Part shown: positions 25,568 to 34,982 of the stretch, in pieces
How the letters are laid out: each line of letters opens with the position of its first letter
How positions within the stretch are numbered: the stretch's first letter is position 1
NCBI RefSeq assembly: GCF_030411995.1
Contig: NZ_JASNRC010000001.1
Coordinates: forward strand, 352,447-416,446
Length of the DNA: 64,000 nucleotides
DNA from: Massilia sp. YIM B02769
Lineage (GTDB): Bacteria; Pseudomonadota; Gammaproteobacteria; Burkholderiales; Burkholderiaceae_D
Reading direction: 5' to 3'
The notes under the pieces: model-generated
What the model was told of the DNA's origin: nothing
Seen by the model: the letters and a program-made list of their open reading frames with translations, nothing else
Databases searched by the model: none
Position numbers and translations under genes: made by a program

Positions 25568-26034
25568 CGGGCGCGCCGCACCAGCACCCAGACCAGGGTC
25601 AGGGTCAGCAGCACGAACCACACGGCCGACCACTGCGGGATCGACAGGCCGAAGATGCCGTCGGTGGCGTTCTCGCACAGGCCGTCGGCCTGGAACAGCC
25701 AGGGCAGCAGGGTCGCGGTCGGGATCTTGTTCAGCATGGTCTCCATCGGGTCGATGCCGCAGGAGAAGCCGGGATTCGCCAGCACATACAAATGCTTGCC
25801 GACCACGCCCAGCCCGCCCAGGGCCGCCAGCAGGGCCACGCCGGCACCAAGCTTGATCTTGCCGGCGAATGCGCCGATCAATGCGGCGATGCCGACCGCC
25901 AGGAACAGGTAGCGCTGGATCACGCACAGCGGGCAGGGCAGCATGTCGTGGGCGTGCTGCAAATAGAGGGCGACGCCGATCAGCGCGAAGCTGATCGCGG
26001 CAACGATCAGGAGGACGGTACGGGAAGCGGGCAT
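25564..26034 (-). CDS. dsbB: Disulfide bond formation protein B
   Basis: The 156-residue inner-membrane protein has four helices and both DsbB redox pairs: Cys34/Cys37 in LPCPLCVIQRY and Cys92/Cys120 in the second periplasmic loop. It reoxidises DsbA and passes electrons to quinone. The ATG at 26034 is chosen because upstream codons are not part of the family. It sits between prfA and prmC and overlaps the prmC start by four bases. This is an unusual interruption of the conserved hemA-prfA-prmC order. No dsbA is in the window. Confidence 0.93.
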   Translation of the reverse strand: MPASRTVLLIVAAISFALIGVALYLQHAHDMLPCPLCVIQRYLFLAVGIAALIGAFAGKIKLGAGVALLAALGGLGVVGKHLYVLANPGFSCGIDPMETMLNKIPTATLLPWLFQADGLCENATDGIFGLSIPQWSAVWFVLLTLTLVWVLVRRAR

Positions 26035-26142
26035 GCGGTTCGGCTCTCGATGGTCAGGAACAGGAGGCGATTCTCGCACGAAGGCCAGGACCGCAGGGCT
26101 GTATTTTCACATTGGCAACTTAGTGCGAACTTAATCCGCCAT

Positions 26143-27219
26143 TCAGTCGCCCAGGGCCGCCAGCTGCTCGGCCTGGTGCTCGGCCGCCAGCGCATTCGTC
26201 AATTCAAGCAGGTCCCCATCCATGATGAAGTCGAGCTTGTACAGCGTCAGGTTGATGCGGTGGTCGGTCAGGCGGCCCTGCGGGAAGTTGTAGGTGCGGA
26301 TGCGTTCGCTGCGGTCGCCCGAGCCGATCAGGCTCTTGCGGGTAGCCGCTTCCTTCGACTGCTGCTCGCGCAGCTGCACGTCCTTGATGCGCGCGGCCAG
26401 CACCTTCATCGCCTGCGCCTTGTTCTTGTGCTGGCTGCGGTCGTCCTGGCACTCGACCACGATCCCGGTCGGCAGGTGGGTGATGCGCACCGCCGAATCG
26501 GTCTTGTTGATGTGCTGCCCGCCGGCGCCCGACGCCCGGTAGGTATCGATGCGCAGGTCGGCCGGGTTGATGTCCACGTCCTCGACCTCGTCGGCTTCCG
26601 GCATCACGGCCACGGTGCAGGCCGAGGTGTGGATGCGGCCCTGCGTTTCGGTGGCCGGCACGCGCTGCACGCGGTGGCCGCCGGATTCGAACTTCAGCTT
26701 CGAGTAGGCGCCGTTCCCGACCACGCGCACGATCACTTCGCGGTAGCCGCCGAGATCGGACGCCGATTCCGAGACCATCTCCACCTGCCAGCGGTTGCGT
26801 TCCGCAAAGCGCGTGTACATGCGCAGCAAATCGCCTGCGAACAGGGCCGATTCGTCGCCGCCGGTGCCGGCACGGATCTCGAGGAAGATGTTGCGCTCGT
26901 CGTTCTCGTCCTTCGGCAGCAGCATTTTCTGCAGGTCGAGGTCGAGTTCCGCCAGGCGCGATTTGGCCGCCTCGATTTCCTCTTGCGCGAAGTCCTTCAT
27001 GTCGGGATCGGCCAGCATCTCCTGGGCGGCGGCGATGTCGCCATTCGCCTCGCCGTACTGCTTGTAGACGTCGACCAGCGGCGCCAGCTCGGCGCGCTCG
27101 CGCGTCATCTTGCGGTAGCTGTCCATGTTGGCGGTGGCGCCTTCGGACATCAGGAGTTCGTCGAGTTCGACCAGGCGGTTCGCCAGTTGGTCGAGCTTGG
27201 CCAGCATCGATGGTTTCAT
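26143..27219 (-). CDS. prfA: Peptide chain release factor 1
   Basis: The 358-residue protein is class I release factor RF1, which recognises UAA and UAG stop codons and triggers hydrolysis of peptidyl-tRNA. The GGQ loop is in [22 protein letters not shown] (near residue 235). The codon-recognition domain carries the RF1-type sequence upstream, and [22 protein letters not shown] is the conserved C-terminal block. The start at 27219 ([12 protein letters not shown]) is used; an ATG four codons later is a possible alternative. It follows hemA by 85 bases. PrmC encoded nearby methylates the GGQ. Confidence 0.95.
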   Translation of the reverse strand: MKPSMLAKLDQLANRLVELDELLMSEGATANMDSYRKMTRERAELAPLVDVYKQYGEANGDIAAAQEMLADPDMKDFAQEEIEAAKSRLAELDLDLQKMLLPKDENDERNIFLEIRAGTGGDESALFAGDLLRMYTRFAERNRWQVEMVSESASDLGGYREVIVRVVGNGAYSKLKFESGGHRVQRVPATETQGRIHTSACTVAVMPEADEVEDVDINPADLRIDTYRASGAGGQHINKTDSAVRITHLPTGIVVECQDDRSQHKNKAQAMKVLAARIKDVQLREQQSKEAATRKSLIGSGDRSERIRTYNFPQGRLTDHRINLTLYKLDFIMDGDLLELTNALAAEHQAEQLAALGD

Positions 27220-27304
27220 GGGCTTGAATGAAAAACGGTGAACGGGAGCGCGCGGCGGCGCCGGGATGCGCCCGCATGCGTCGGGCGCGAGGAGGCAGGC
27301 GCCG

Positions 27305-28588
27305 CTAACGGCGGCCGCGGAACAGCTGGGGCAGCAGGCTGGCCAGGCGCGCGCGTTCGTCGCCCTGGGCACGGTGCAGGGCCTGTTGCGGGCCGTGCAG
27401 GAATTTGGCGGCCAGGCCCTTCGACAGCGCTTCCAGCACGGCGTCGACGTCTTCGCCTTTCGCCAGCAGCTTGCGCGCGCGTTCGAGTTCGGCCAGGCGC
27501 AGGGCTTCGCTGGACTCGTGCAGTTCCTGGATCACCGGCACCATGGCGCGGTCGCCGATCCAGTGCATGAAGGATTCGACGCGGTGTTCGATGATGGCTT
27601 CGGCCTGGGCCACGGCGGCCTGGCGGCTTTCCATCCCGGTCTGCACCACTTGCGCCAGGTCGTCGACGGTGTACAGGAAGACGTCGTCGAGGCGGGCGAC
27701 TTCGGGTTCGATGTCGCGCGGGACGGCCAGGTCGGCCATGAAGATGGGGCGGTGGCGGCGCGCCTTGATCGCGCGTTCGACCAGGCCCAGGCCCAGCAGC
27801 GGCAGGGTCGAGGCGGTGCAGGACACCACGATGTCGAAGCGGGGCAGCTGTTCGGGCAAGTCGGCCAGGCGGATCGCGCGGGCGTTCAGGCGCGTGGCCA
27901 GCGATTCGCCGCGTTCCATGGTGCGGTTGGCGATGGTGATCGACTTCGGATTCTGGGCCGCGAAGTGGGCCGCGCAGAGTTCGATCATTTCGCCGGCGCC
28001 GATGAACAGGACGTGCTGGTCGGCGATGCGGTCGAAGATACGCTGCGACAGGCGCACGCAGGCGGCGGCCATCGAGACGCTGTGGGCGCCGATCTCCGTG
28101 GTAGTGCGTACTTCCTTCGCCACCGCGAAGCTGCGCTGGAACAGCTGGTGCAAATAGGTGCCGAGACCGCCGGCTTCCTCGGCGGTGCGCACCGCATCCT
28201 TCATCTGGCCCAGGATCTGCGGCTCGCCCAGCACCATCGAATCGAGGCCGGAAGCAACGCGGAAGGCGTGGCGCACGGCTTCGTCCTGGGGCAGCATGTA
28301 GAGATGGGGGCGCAGCTCGGCGTAGTTCAGCGCGTGGTAATGCGCCAGGAACTGGGCCGAGGCATCGAGCGGATCGGGCAGGCCGCTGGCGGCGTACAGC
28401 TCGGTGCGGTTGCAGGTGGAAAGAATTGCGGCTTCGTCGCTGCCGCGGCGCTCGAGCTGGCCGAAGCGGCCGAACCACTCGCGCGCCGACTGCACCGCGC
28501 GGCCGAGCTGCTCCGGGCCGAGCGCGAGCTGTTCGCGTAGCGCGACCGGTGCAGTCGTGTGATTCAGGCCAACGGCGAGCAGTTGCAT
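27305..28588 (-). CDS. hemA: Glutamyl-tRNA reductase
   Basis: The 427-residue enzyme reduces glutamyl-tRNA(Glu) with NADPH to glutamate-1-semialdehyde, the first step of C5-pathway tetrapyrrole synthesis. [19 protein letters not shown] at the start, the catalytic Cys59 in [23 protein letters not shown] and the NADPH site [12 protein letters not shown] are all present. Length is normal. It is the first gene of the group with prfA, dsbB and prmC. Upstream lies REP-pair C. Confidence 0.95.
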   Translation of the reverse strand: MQLLAVGLNHTTAPVALREQLALGPEQLGRAVQSAREWFGRFGQLERRGSDEAAILSTCNRTELYAASGLPDPLDASAQFLAHYHALNYAELRPHLYMLPQDEAVRHAFRVASGLDSMVLGEPQILGQMKDAVRTAEEAGGLGTYLHQLFQRSFAVAKEVRTTTEIGAHSVSMAAACVRLSQRIFDRIADQHVLFIGAGEMIELCAAHFAAQNPKSITIANRTMERGESLATRLNARAIRLADLPEQLPRFDIVVSCTASTLPLLGLGLVERAIKARRHRPIFMADLAVPRDIEPEVARLDDVFLYTVDDLAQVVQTGMESRQAAVAQAEAIIEHRVESFMHWIGDRAMVPVIQELHESSEALRLAELERARKLLAKGEDVDAVLEALSKGLAAKFLHGPQQALHRAQGDERARLASLLPQLFRGRR

Positions 28589-28712
28589 TTCAAGAAAAAG
28601 CGGTCGGAAGGGATGGGGAGATTATACCCTTATGGGCGAAGGGTTTCACGGAACCCCAAGATCGTTGGCAATGCTTCAATCGGGGAGCCCGGGTTCATTG
28701 TTAACGATTCAA

Positions 28713-28901
28713 CGTACGGTGGGCACTCCGTGCCCACGCGGAACGATGAACATTGTTGGCAGTGTTATGTCGTACAAGACGGTCCAAGCCAACGTATCCA
28801 AATGATCATCTGGAAGCGCTTCCTTTGATCTGCTATCGCGTCATTTGCGAACGCCAACACGACATCAGCTTCCGCGTGGGCACGGAGTGCCCACCGTACG
28901 G
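28713..28901. repeat. REP-pair element C
   Basis: Left copy 28713-28740 and right copy 28873-28900 are inverted. Each has GTAC next to GTGGGCA-N5-TGCCCAC (centre CTCCG or CGGAG). Inside the left copy lies TGTTGGC, and before the right copy GCCAACAC, as in elements A and D. It occupies most of the gap between hemA and the response regulator gene. Confidence 0.9.
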
Positions 28902-28912
28902 TTCACGCTGCT

Positions 28913-29602
28913 TTACGCCCCAAGCTTTTCGAGGCGGTAGCCATAGCTGTACACCGGCACCAGCCGGAAGCCGTTCTCCGGACGCAGCGCCAGCTTGTTG
29001 CGCACGCGCGAGACATGGGTGTCCATGGTGCGCGACGGCACTGCGGTTTCGCGCACCCATACCGACTCGTGGATATAAGCGCGCGACAGCGGGCGGCCGA
29101 TATTCCGGAAGAACAGCAGGGCCAGGTAAAACTCTTTCTGGGTGACGTCGATGACGCTGCCGTCCTTCAACAGGCGGCCTGGGCGGGTTTCAAACACGTA
29201 AGGGCCGAACTGCAATTGCTCGGTGCCGGTCTGGGCCGGATAGGCGCGGCGCAGCAGGGCGGACACGCGCGCCACCAGTTCGCCGCGGCGCAGCGGTTTG
29301 ACCACGTAGTCGTCGGCACCGGCATCCATGCCGGCCACGATGTCGTCTTCGGCGCTGCTGCCGACCAGGAACATGGCCGGCGCGTCGGGCACCATCTTTT
29401 CCTTGGCGCGGCGCAGGATGTCGGCCGCTTCGCCGTCGCCGGCCGGCCAATCCATGATCAGCAGATCGGTGCTGTCCTTGCGCATCTGGCTCAGCATTTC
29501 CTTGCCGCCGTCGAAGGACTGGCAGCTGTGTCCGGCGGAGCTGAGCACCTGGCAAATCAGGTCGGCTTGGCTACGGTCATTGTCAAGGACAGCTATTTTC
29601 AT
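28913..29602 (-). CDS. OmpR-family response regulator (orphan)
   Basis: The 229-residue protein has an N-terminal receiver (1-115) and a C-terminal winged-helix OmpR-type DNA-binding domain (about 130-228, with RAYIHESVWVRETAVPSRTMDTHVSRVRNKL). The phosphoacceptor is Asp51 in LLIMDWPAG, the acidic pair includes Asp7 and Asp9, and Lys lies in VVKPLRRGE. MDWPAGDGE lacks the usual Asp-Leu-x-Leu-Pro context, so it is a divergent receiver. No histidine kinase is adjacent. A perfect dyad lies just upstream of the start and may be its own operator. The targets are unknown. Confidence 0.88.
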   Translation of the reverse strand: MKIAVLDNDRSQADLICQVLSSAGHSCQSFDGGKEMLSQMRKDSTDLLIMDWPAGDGEAADILRRAKEKMVPDAPAMFLVGSSAEDDIVAGMDAGADDYVVKPLRRGELVARVSALLRRAYPAQTGTEQLQFGPYVFETRPGRLLKDGSVIDVTQKEFYLALLFFRNIGRPLSRAYIHESVWVRETAVPSRTMDTHVSRVRNKLALRPENGFRLVPVYSYGYRLEKLGA

Positions 29603-29627
29603 GGCGGCACACTGTTGTCTAAATAAC

Positions 29628-29647
29628 ATGTAGGAGCAATCCTACAT
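29628..29647 (-). promoter_or_regulatory. Perfect dyad upstream of the response regulator
   Basis: ATGTAGGA-GCAA-TCCTACAT has 8-base arms and a 4-base centre, 26 bases upstream of the start codon. It could be an operator (possibly autoregulatory) or a leader hairpin. An AT-rich stretch continues upstream, suitable for the promoter. Confidence 0.55.
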
Positions 29648-30147
29648 CGTTAAACCGACTATAGCAGACTTTGACAAAATAATGCTAACGGTTAACTTCC
29701 AATTTTTTGCCGAAAGGTCCTGTTGAGCCGCGAACCGGTTTGCCTTTCACTCGTTCTTCCCTCTGTGGATGCTCAATTTCGACAGATTTTGCGGTGGCGC
29801 GGAAAAGCCACAACATGCGGCAGAAACACAACATATCAGCCAAAAAAGGCCGGGATTTGACAATTCCCTTCCGAATCGCTCGACAATTCAGCAAACGAGG
29901 GATGGATGCAGCCGAACTTGCAAAGCCCGTAAAAACGACATGTGTGAAATGCGCAGATTGCGCAAAAAAGAAGCGCACGCCAGATTGTATGTACGCGATT
30001 TGCGACTATTGGTAGCAAATGGCAGGCGGGGCATGCTGTGCGGGGCGTCGCGGACGAGGCGGCAAGCGGCGGGATAGGATGGGCGGGTGCCCGGGATGCA
30101 GGAGCGGGCAGCCCGTCCGGCTGGCGGACGGGCTGTGCGGGGGAGAA
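29648..30147. other. Intergenic region without a supported gene
   Basis: This is the longest unique gap in the left half and is AT-richer than average. A 37-codon frame on the plus strand (29900-30013) would encode a Cys-rich peptide, CVKCADCAKKKRTPDC with two further Cys-spaced residues. Its GAGGG lies too close to the ATG, so I do not call it a gene. No convincing terminator for minE was seen. Confidence 0.5.
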
Positions 30148-30399
30148 TCAGGCGTCCGGCAGCACCACGTTCACGTCGAGCACTTCCAGGTTGCCCTGGC
30201 GGTCGAGCGAAATCTTGATGTCGTCGGCATTCACCTTGGTGTACTTCGAAATGACTTCGATCAGCTCGCGGTGCAGGGCCGGCAGGAAGTCCGGGCCGGT
30301 GCGGTTGGTGCGTTCGCGGGCGATGATGATTTGCAGCCGTTCCTTGGCCGCGTTCGCGCTCTTCTTCTTTTCGGGGAACAGGAATGAGAGCAATGCCAT
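30148..30399 (-). CDS. minE: Cell division topological specificity factor MinE
   Basis: The 83-residue protein begins [30 protein letters not shown], the standard MinE membrane-targeting and MinD-activating N-terminus. The C-terminal dimerisation domain ends in [12 protein letters not shown]. It stimulates MinD ATPase and drives pole-to-pole oscillation so that FtsZ assembles at midcell. The ATG at 30399 is chosen to match family starts; it lies one base after the minD stop, so translation is coupled. It ends the minC-minD-minE operon. Confidence 0.95.
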   Translation of the reverse strand: MALLSFLFPEKKKSANAAKERLQIIIARERTNRTGPDFLPALHRELIEVISKYTKVNADDIKISLDRQGNLEVLDVNVVLPDA

Positions 30400-30400
30400 G

Positions 30401-31216
30401 TCACTTGGTCCCAAAGATGCGTTGCAGCAGGCCCGGCTTTTCGTAGGTCGTGAAGCGCAGCGGACGTTCTTCGCCCAGGAAGCGCGCCACCACGTCCTCG
30501 TAGGCTTCGGCCACGTCGGTGCCCTTGAAGTGGATCGCCGGGTTGCCCTGGTTCGAGGCGTGCAGCACCGATTCCGATTCCGGAATGATGCCGATCAGCG
30601 GAATGCGCAGGATTTCCTGCACGTCCTGGTAGGACAGCATTTCGTCGTTCTCGACGCGCTTCGGCGAATAGCGGGTGATGAGCAGGTGTTCCTTGACCGG
30701 CTCGCCGCCGGTCTGGGCGCGGCGCGACTTGGCTTGCAGGATGCCGAGGATGCGGTCGGAATCGCGCACCGAGGACACTTCCGGATTGGTCACGATCAGC
30801 GCTTCGTCGGCAAAGGTCAGCGCCATCAGGGCGCCGTGCTCGATGCCGGCCGGCGAATCGCAGATGATGAACTCGAAGTCCATCTTGATCAGTTCGTTCA
30901 GCACGCGCTCGACGCCGTCTTCCGACAGCGCGTCCTTGTCGCGCGTCTGCGAGGCCGGCAGGATGAACAGGTTGTCGCAGTGCTTGTCCTTGATCAGCGC
31001 CTGGTTCAGGGTCGCTTCGCCATTGATCACGTTCACCAGGTCGTACACGACGCGGCGCTCGCACCCCATGATCAGGTCGAGGTTACGCAGGCCGACGTCG
31101 AAGTCCAGCACCGCGGTCTTGTGGCCGCGCAGGGCCAGGCCGGTCGAAAAGCTTGCGCTCGAGGTGGTCTTGCCCACGCCGCCCTTGCCGGACGTCACAA
31201 CAATAATTCTTGCCAC
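30401..31216 (-). CDS. minD: Septum site-determining ATPase MinD
   Basis: The 271-residue ParA/MinD ATPase starts with a GTG codon (product [18 protein letters not shown]). It has the deviant Walker A KGGVGKTT at residues 11-18. [17 protein letters not shown] and [14 protein letters not shown] are MinD-specific. The C-terminal amphipathic helix [10 protein letters not shown] anchors it to the membrane. MinD recruits MinC and MinE. It lies 46 bases after minC and one base before minE. Confidence 0.96.
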   Translation of the reverse strand: MARIIVVTSGKGGVGKTTSSASFSTGLALRGHKTAVLDFDVGLRNLDLIMGCERRVVYDLVNVINGEATLNQALIKDKHCDNLFILPASQTRDKDALSEDGVERVLNELIKMDFEFIICDSPAGIEHGALMALTFADEALIVTNPEVSSVRDSDRILGILQAKSRRAQTGGEPVKEHLLITRYSPKRVENDEMLSYQDVQEILRIPLIGIIPESESVLHASNQGNPAIHFKGTDVAEAYEDVVARFLGEERPLRFTTYEKPGLLQRIFGTK

Positions 31217-31262
31217 AAAAATGTCCTTTACAGTAACTGGTCAGTGCTGCTGGTCTGGCTGA

Positions 31263-32063
31263 TCAGGCGCGGGCCGGAGCCGGCGTCAGCGATGATATAT
31301 CGATCCGGTCGCCGACCAGGCGGATTTGGGCCGGCTGGCGCGCCAGCTCGGCCGGGAAACCTTCGTCGAACGTGCGGTAGACGCCGGCGATCGACACCAG
31401 CTCGGGCTGCAGCGACAGGCCGAAGATGCGCGAGTCGGCATTTCCCGAGGCGCCGGCCAGGGCGCGCCCGTGCATCGGCGCGTACACGTGGATACTGCCG
31501 TCGGCAATGATCTCGGCGCCATTGTTGACCACCGCGGTGATGATCAGGTCGCAGCCGCGCGCGTACACGCGCTGGCCGGCGCGCACCGGGGTGTCGACGA
31601 TCAGGGCCGGGATCGGCGCGGCCGGCGCTGGGGCCGGGATGGGGGCCGGAGCGGGCGCAGGTGCGGGCGCGGGCGCCGCTGCGATCGTCACGGCCGTCGC
31701 CGCGGTGGCCGCCGCCACGTCTTCGCGGGCGCGGTCGGCGCCGGCGCCGTCGTCGAGGGAAAGGCCGAGCGCCTTGACCGCCTCGGCCATGTCCGGCGTG
31801 GCGCCGCGCACGGCTACCGCGTTCAGACGGTATTTCTTGAGCAGGTCGACCAGCGCGCGCCAGTCGATGTAGGCCGTCTCGGCGGCAATCGCGCCGACGT
31901 CGATGACCGCGAATTCATCTTCGAAGAAGTCCGACACGCCGCCGGTCATCTGCTTCAGGGCCGCATCGATCGCGATCGGATCGGACGAATGCAGGATGGC
32001 CGAGATTGCGACAACCGTCGAGATCTTGATTTCGATGGGCAGGCTGGACGGGCTTTTCGACAT
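31263..32063 (-). CDS. minC: Septum site-determining protein MinC
   Basis: The 266-residue division inhibitor has an N-terminal FtsZ-inhibitory domain (about 1-115) and a C-terminal beta-helix that binds MinD (about 165-260, with GQRVYARGCDLIITAVVNNGAE and GRALAGASGNADSRIFGLSLQPELVSIAG). Between them lies an unusually repetitive Ala-Pro linker of about 40 residues, with many AP pairs. The ATG at 32063 is chosen because MSKSPSSLPIEIK fits the family. It is the first gene of the min operon and is divergent from phaA, with a 376-base control region between. Confidence 0.95.
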   Translation of the reverse strand: MSKSPSSLPIEIKISTVVAISAILHSSDPIAIDAALKQMTGGVSDFFEDEFAVIDVGAIAAETAYIDWRALVDLLKKYRLNAVAVRGATPDMAEAVKALGLSLDDGAGADRAREDVAAATAATAVTIAAAPAPAPAPAPAPIPAPAPAAPIPALIVDTPVRAGQRVYARGCDLIITAVVNNGAEIIADGSIHVYAPMHGRALAGASGNADSRIFGLSLQPELVSIAGVYRTFDEGFPAELARQPAQIRLVGDRIDISSLTPAPARA

Positions 32064-32255
32064 AAACAATTCTGGTTGGCTATAGCCCGTGCATTCTACT
32101 GTGAAATTTGCTGAAAAGGACAGCATTTCACCCATCATTCCTATAGGCAATTCAGGATGCTTTCGTGTTCCGGATTTTGCCAGCCGTAATGTGGAAAATA
32201 CCTAGCGTCGCCCCTCTGGCAATACAGGTTGTTTTCCGTGGATAAGCTGATAAGA

Positions 32256-32269
32256 TTGATTTAGATCAA
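32256..32269. promoter_or_regulatory. FNR/Anr-type box between minC and phaA
   Basis: TTGAT-TTAG-ATCAA matches the FNR-family consensus TTGAT-N4-ATCAA at every fixed position. It lies 170 bases upstream of phaA and 193 bases upstream of minC, in the divergent control region. It would make phaAB, or less likely min, responsive to oxygen through an FNR/Anr homologue. The motif is seen; regulation is inferred. Confidence 0.65.
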
Positions 32270-32438
32270 ACGAAAACGCAGCCCTGAAAATTAACATGCG
32301 GAGCTTGCGCCGGGTCCAACCCGTGGCAACGCCGAGGCGCGGCCCGCCGTTTGCGGTTGTGTTCGCCATCGGCTGTACTCGCCGTATGCCCGCATCGCCG
32401 CCCACCCACACTGGCCCAGCCAGATACCGGAGACAAGC

Positions 32439-33617
32439 ATGGAAGACGTCGTCATCGTAGCAGCCGGCCGTACACCGGTCGGCAAATTCGGCGGCTCGCT
32501 CGCCAAGATTCCCGCCGCCGAGCTCGGCGCCCACGTGATCCGCCAGCTGCTGGCAAAAACCGGCATCGATCCGGCCAGCGTCAGCGAAGTCATCATGGGG
32601 CAAGTGCTCACCGCCGGTGTCGGCCAGAACCCGGCGCGCCAGGCCGCGCTGAAAGGCGGCTTGCCCGACATGGTGCCCGCCTACACCATCAACAAGGTCT
32701 GCGGCAGCGGCCTGAAGGCCACCCATCTCGCCACCCAGGCGATCCGCTGCGGCGACGCGCAGATCATCATTGCCGGCGGCCAGGAAAACATGAGCGCCTC
32801 GCCGCACGTGCTGCCGAACTCGCGCGACGGCTTCCGCATGGGCGACACCAAGCTGGTCGACACCATGATCGTCGACGGCCTGTGGGACGTCTACAACCAG
32901 TACCACATGGGCGTGACCGCCGAGAACGTCGCGCGCAAGTACGACATCTCGCGCGCCGAACAGGACGAATTCGCGCTGCAGTCGCAGTTGAAGGCCGAGG
33001 CCGCCGTCAAGGAAGGCCGCTTCAAGGACGAGATCATCCCGGTGGAGATCCCGTCGAAGAAGGGCGCCGTCGTGTTCGACACCGACGAATACCCGAAACA
33101 CGGCAGCACCCTGGAAGCCCTGTCCAGCCTGCGCCCGGCGTTCAACAAGGAAGGCTCGGTCACGGCCGGCAATGCTTCCGGCATCAACGACGGCGCCGCC
33201 GCCGTCATCATGATGAGCGCGTCGAAAGCGCGCGAACTCGGCCTGACCCCGCTGGCGCGCATCAAGGCGTATTCGTCGGCCGGCCTCGACCCGAGCATCA
33301 TGGGCATGGGCCCGGTGTCGGCCTCGCGCCTGTGCCTGCAAAAGGCCGGCTGGACCCACGAAGACGTGGACCTGATGGAAATCAACGAGGCATTCGCCGC
33401 GCAGGCGATCGCCGTCAACAAGGAAATGGGCTGGGACACGTCGAAGATCAACGTCAACGGCGGCGCCATCGCCCTGGGCCACCCGATCGGGGCCTCGGGT
33501 GCGCGCGTGCTGGTGACCTTGCTCCACGAAATGGCGCGCCGCGACGCCAAGCGTGGCCTGGCCAGCCTGTGCATTGGTGGGGGGATGGGCGTCGCGCTGG
33601 CGGTCGAGCGCGACTAA
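32439..33617 (+). CDS. phaA: Acetyl-CoA acetyltransferase (beta-ketothiolase)
   Basis: The 392-residue thiolase condenses two acetyl-CoA to acetoacetyl-CoA. Active-site Cys88 is in [28 protein letters not shown] carries the catalytic His and [11 protein letters not shown] the second Cys. NEAFAAQA is the usual Asn-Glu-Ala-Phe block. With phaB 85 bases downstream it supplies 3-hydroxybutyryl-CoA for polyhydroxybutyrate. The synthase phaC is not in the window. The length is standard. It sits behind an FNR-type box. Confidence 0.94.
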   Translation: MEDVVIVAAGRTPVGKFGGSLAKIPAAELGAHVIRQLLAKTGIDPASVSEVIMGQVLTAGVGQNPARQAALKGGLPDMVPAYTINKVCGSGLKATHLATQAIRCGDAQIIIAGGQENMSASPHVLPNSRDGFRMGDTKLVDTMIVDGLWDVYNQYHMGVTAENVARKYDISRAEQDEFALQSQLKAEAAVKEGRFKDEIIPVEIPSKKGAVVFDTDEYPKHGSTLEALSSLRPAFNKEGSVTAGNASGINDGAAAVIMMSASKARELGLTPLARIKAYSSAGLDPSIMGMGPVSASRLCLQKAGWTHEDVDLMEINEAFAAQAIAVNKEMGWDTSKINVNGGAIALGHPIGASGARVLVTLLHEMARRDAKRGLASLCIGGGMGVALAVERD

Positions 33618-33702
33618 TTGGCTTGGCTTGAGTTGGCTGGACTTGGCTTGACTGCAGCAGGAAGTTCCAAAAAAGCGACGGACAAAAACTAGGAGAAGAC
33701 AA

Positions 33703-34443
33703 ATGGCTAGAGTGGCATTAGTAACCGGCGGCATGGGCGGCCTGGGCGAAGCAATCTGCATCAAGCTGGCCGCACTGGGATATACGGTGGTCACCACGCA
33801 CTCGCCGGGCAGCACCAAGGCCGAGGGCTGGCTGGCTGGCATGCGCGAGCAGGGCTACAACTTCAAGGCCTATGCCTGCGATGTGGCCGACTACGAGTCG
33901 GCCGCGGCCTGCGTGAAACAGATCGAGCAGGAAGTCGGCCCGGTCGACGTGCTGGTCAACAATGCCGGCATCACGCGCGACATGACCTTCAAGAAAATGG
34001 ACAAGGTGAACTGGGACATGGTCATGAAGACCAACCTGGATTCCGTGTTCAACATGACCAAGCCGGTCTGCGACGGCATGGTCGAGCGTGGCTGGGGCCG
34101 CATCATCAACATCTCGTCGGTGAACGGCCAGAAGGGCGCCTTCGGCCAGACCAACTACTCGGCCGCGAAAGCCGGCATGCACGGCTTCACCAAGGCGCTG
34201 GCGCTGGAAGTGGCGCGCAAGGGCGTGACCGTGAACACCATCTCGCCGGGCTACATCGGCACCAAGATGGTGATGGACATCCCGAGCGACGTGCTGGAAA
34301 CCAAGATCGTTCCGCAGATTCCGATGGGCCGCCTGGGCAAACCGGAAGAAGTGGCCGGCTTGGTGGCTTACCTGTCGTCGGATGAAGCGGCATTCGTCAC
34401 CGGCGCGAATATCGCGATCAACGGCGGGCAGCACATGTCTTGA
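33703..34443 (+). CDS. phaB: Acetoacetyl-CoA reductase
   Basis: The 246-residue SDR enzyme reduces acetoacetyl-CoA to (R)-3-hydroxybutyryl-CoA with NADPH. It has the Gly-rich TGGMGGLGEAI at residues 8-18, LVNNAGITRD, the catalytic Ser in INISSVNGQKGAFGQ and Tyr/Lys in NYSAAKAGM. The FGQTNYSAAK surrounding is specific to PhaB. AGGAGA precedes the ATG. It is the second gene of phaAB, and an intrinsic terminator follows 22 bases after the stop. Confidence 0.95.
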   Translation: MARVALVTGGMGGLGEAICIKLAALGYTVVTTHSPGSTKAEGWLAGMREQGYNFKAYACDVADYESAAACVKQIEQEVGPVDVLVNNAGITRDMTFKKMDKVNWDMVMKTNLDSVFNMTKPVCDGMVERGWGRIINISSVNGQKGAFGQTNYSAAKAGMHGFTKALALEVARKGVTVNTISPGYIGTKMVMDIPSDVLETKIVPQIPMGRLGKPEEVAGLVAYLSSDEAAFVTGANIAINGGQHMS

Positions 34444-34465
34444 TCGGCGATTCGCTTGCCACCGA

Positions 34466-34502
34466 AAGCACCGTTGCGGCCCCGGCCGGGCGGTGCTTTT
34501 TC
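34466..34502 (+). terminator. Rho-independent terminator of phaAB
   Basis: The arms AAGCACCG and CGGTGCTT are separated by a GC-rich 17-base loop and followed by TTTTCGTTTT, just after phaB. Confidence 0.85.
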
Positions 34503-34532
34503 GTTTTCCGCCCCATTCGACAAGGAATGCCC

Positions 34533-34841
34533 ATGCTTGAACTGCGACCCAGCTGCGAACACTGCAACAAGGCCTTGCCGCCGGCATCGCCGGAAGCGCG
34601 CATCTGCAGCTATGAGTGCACCTTCTGTGCCTCTTGTGTCGATGCCGTGCTCGGGAATGTCTGCCCGAACTGCGGCGGCGGTTTCGAGCCGCGGCCGGTC
34701 CGGCCGGCGCGCAACTGGAAGGACGGGAATTACCTGGATAACGATCCCGCTTCCACGACGCCCCGGCACCGGCCGGTCGATCCGGAGATGCATGCGCACT
34801 TCGCGGCCGGGATACGGGGCGTTGCGCCGGAAGAGCGCTAG
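34533..34841 (+). CDS. DUF1272 zinc-ribbon-like protein
   Basis: The 102-residue protein has eight cysteines in its first half in pairs (CEHCNKALPP, ICSYECTFCASC, CPNCGGGF), the DUF1272 pattern, and should bind two zinc ions. The second half is polar and shows no motif. Two ATGs are possible. The one at 34533 is chosen because AAGGA (34522-34526) is six bases away, whereas it abuts the ATG at 34527, and the protein then begins MLELRPSCEHC like its relatives. Function is unknown. The gene starts 31 bases after the phaAB terminator and so needs its own promoter or read-through. Confidence 0.87.
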   Translation: MLELRPSCEHCNKALPPASPEARICSYECTFCASCVDAVLGNVCPNCGGGFEPRPVRPARNWKDGNYLDNDPASTTPRHRPVDPEMHAHFAAGIRGVAPEER

Positions 34842-34847
34842 TCAGCA

Positions 34848-34889
34848 TACCCAGATTGGGAATGATCGTACCCGGATTGGGAACGATTC
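34848..34889. repeat. Two tandem 21-bp repeats upstream of the DUF2750 gene
   Basis: TACCCAGATTGGGAATGATCG is followed directly by a second copy with a few changes (TACCCGGATTGGGAACGATTC). The 21-base period equals two helical turns, so two proteins would bind on the same DNA face. It lies about 95 bases before the DUF2750 start. It may be an operator. Confidence 0.5.
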
Positions 34890-34982
34890 CGGGAGCGTGA
34901 GCCTTGCCGTGCATCGCCAAGAGCGCGGCCAATCCGCCGCATTGCTTGTATCCTGCACCTGACCCCACTTCCAGTGCGCACC

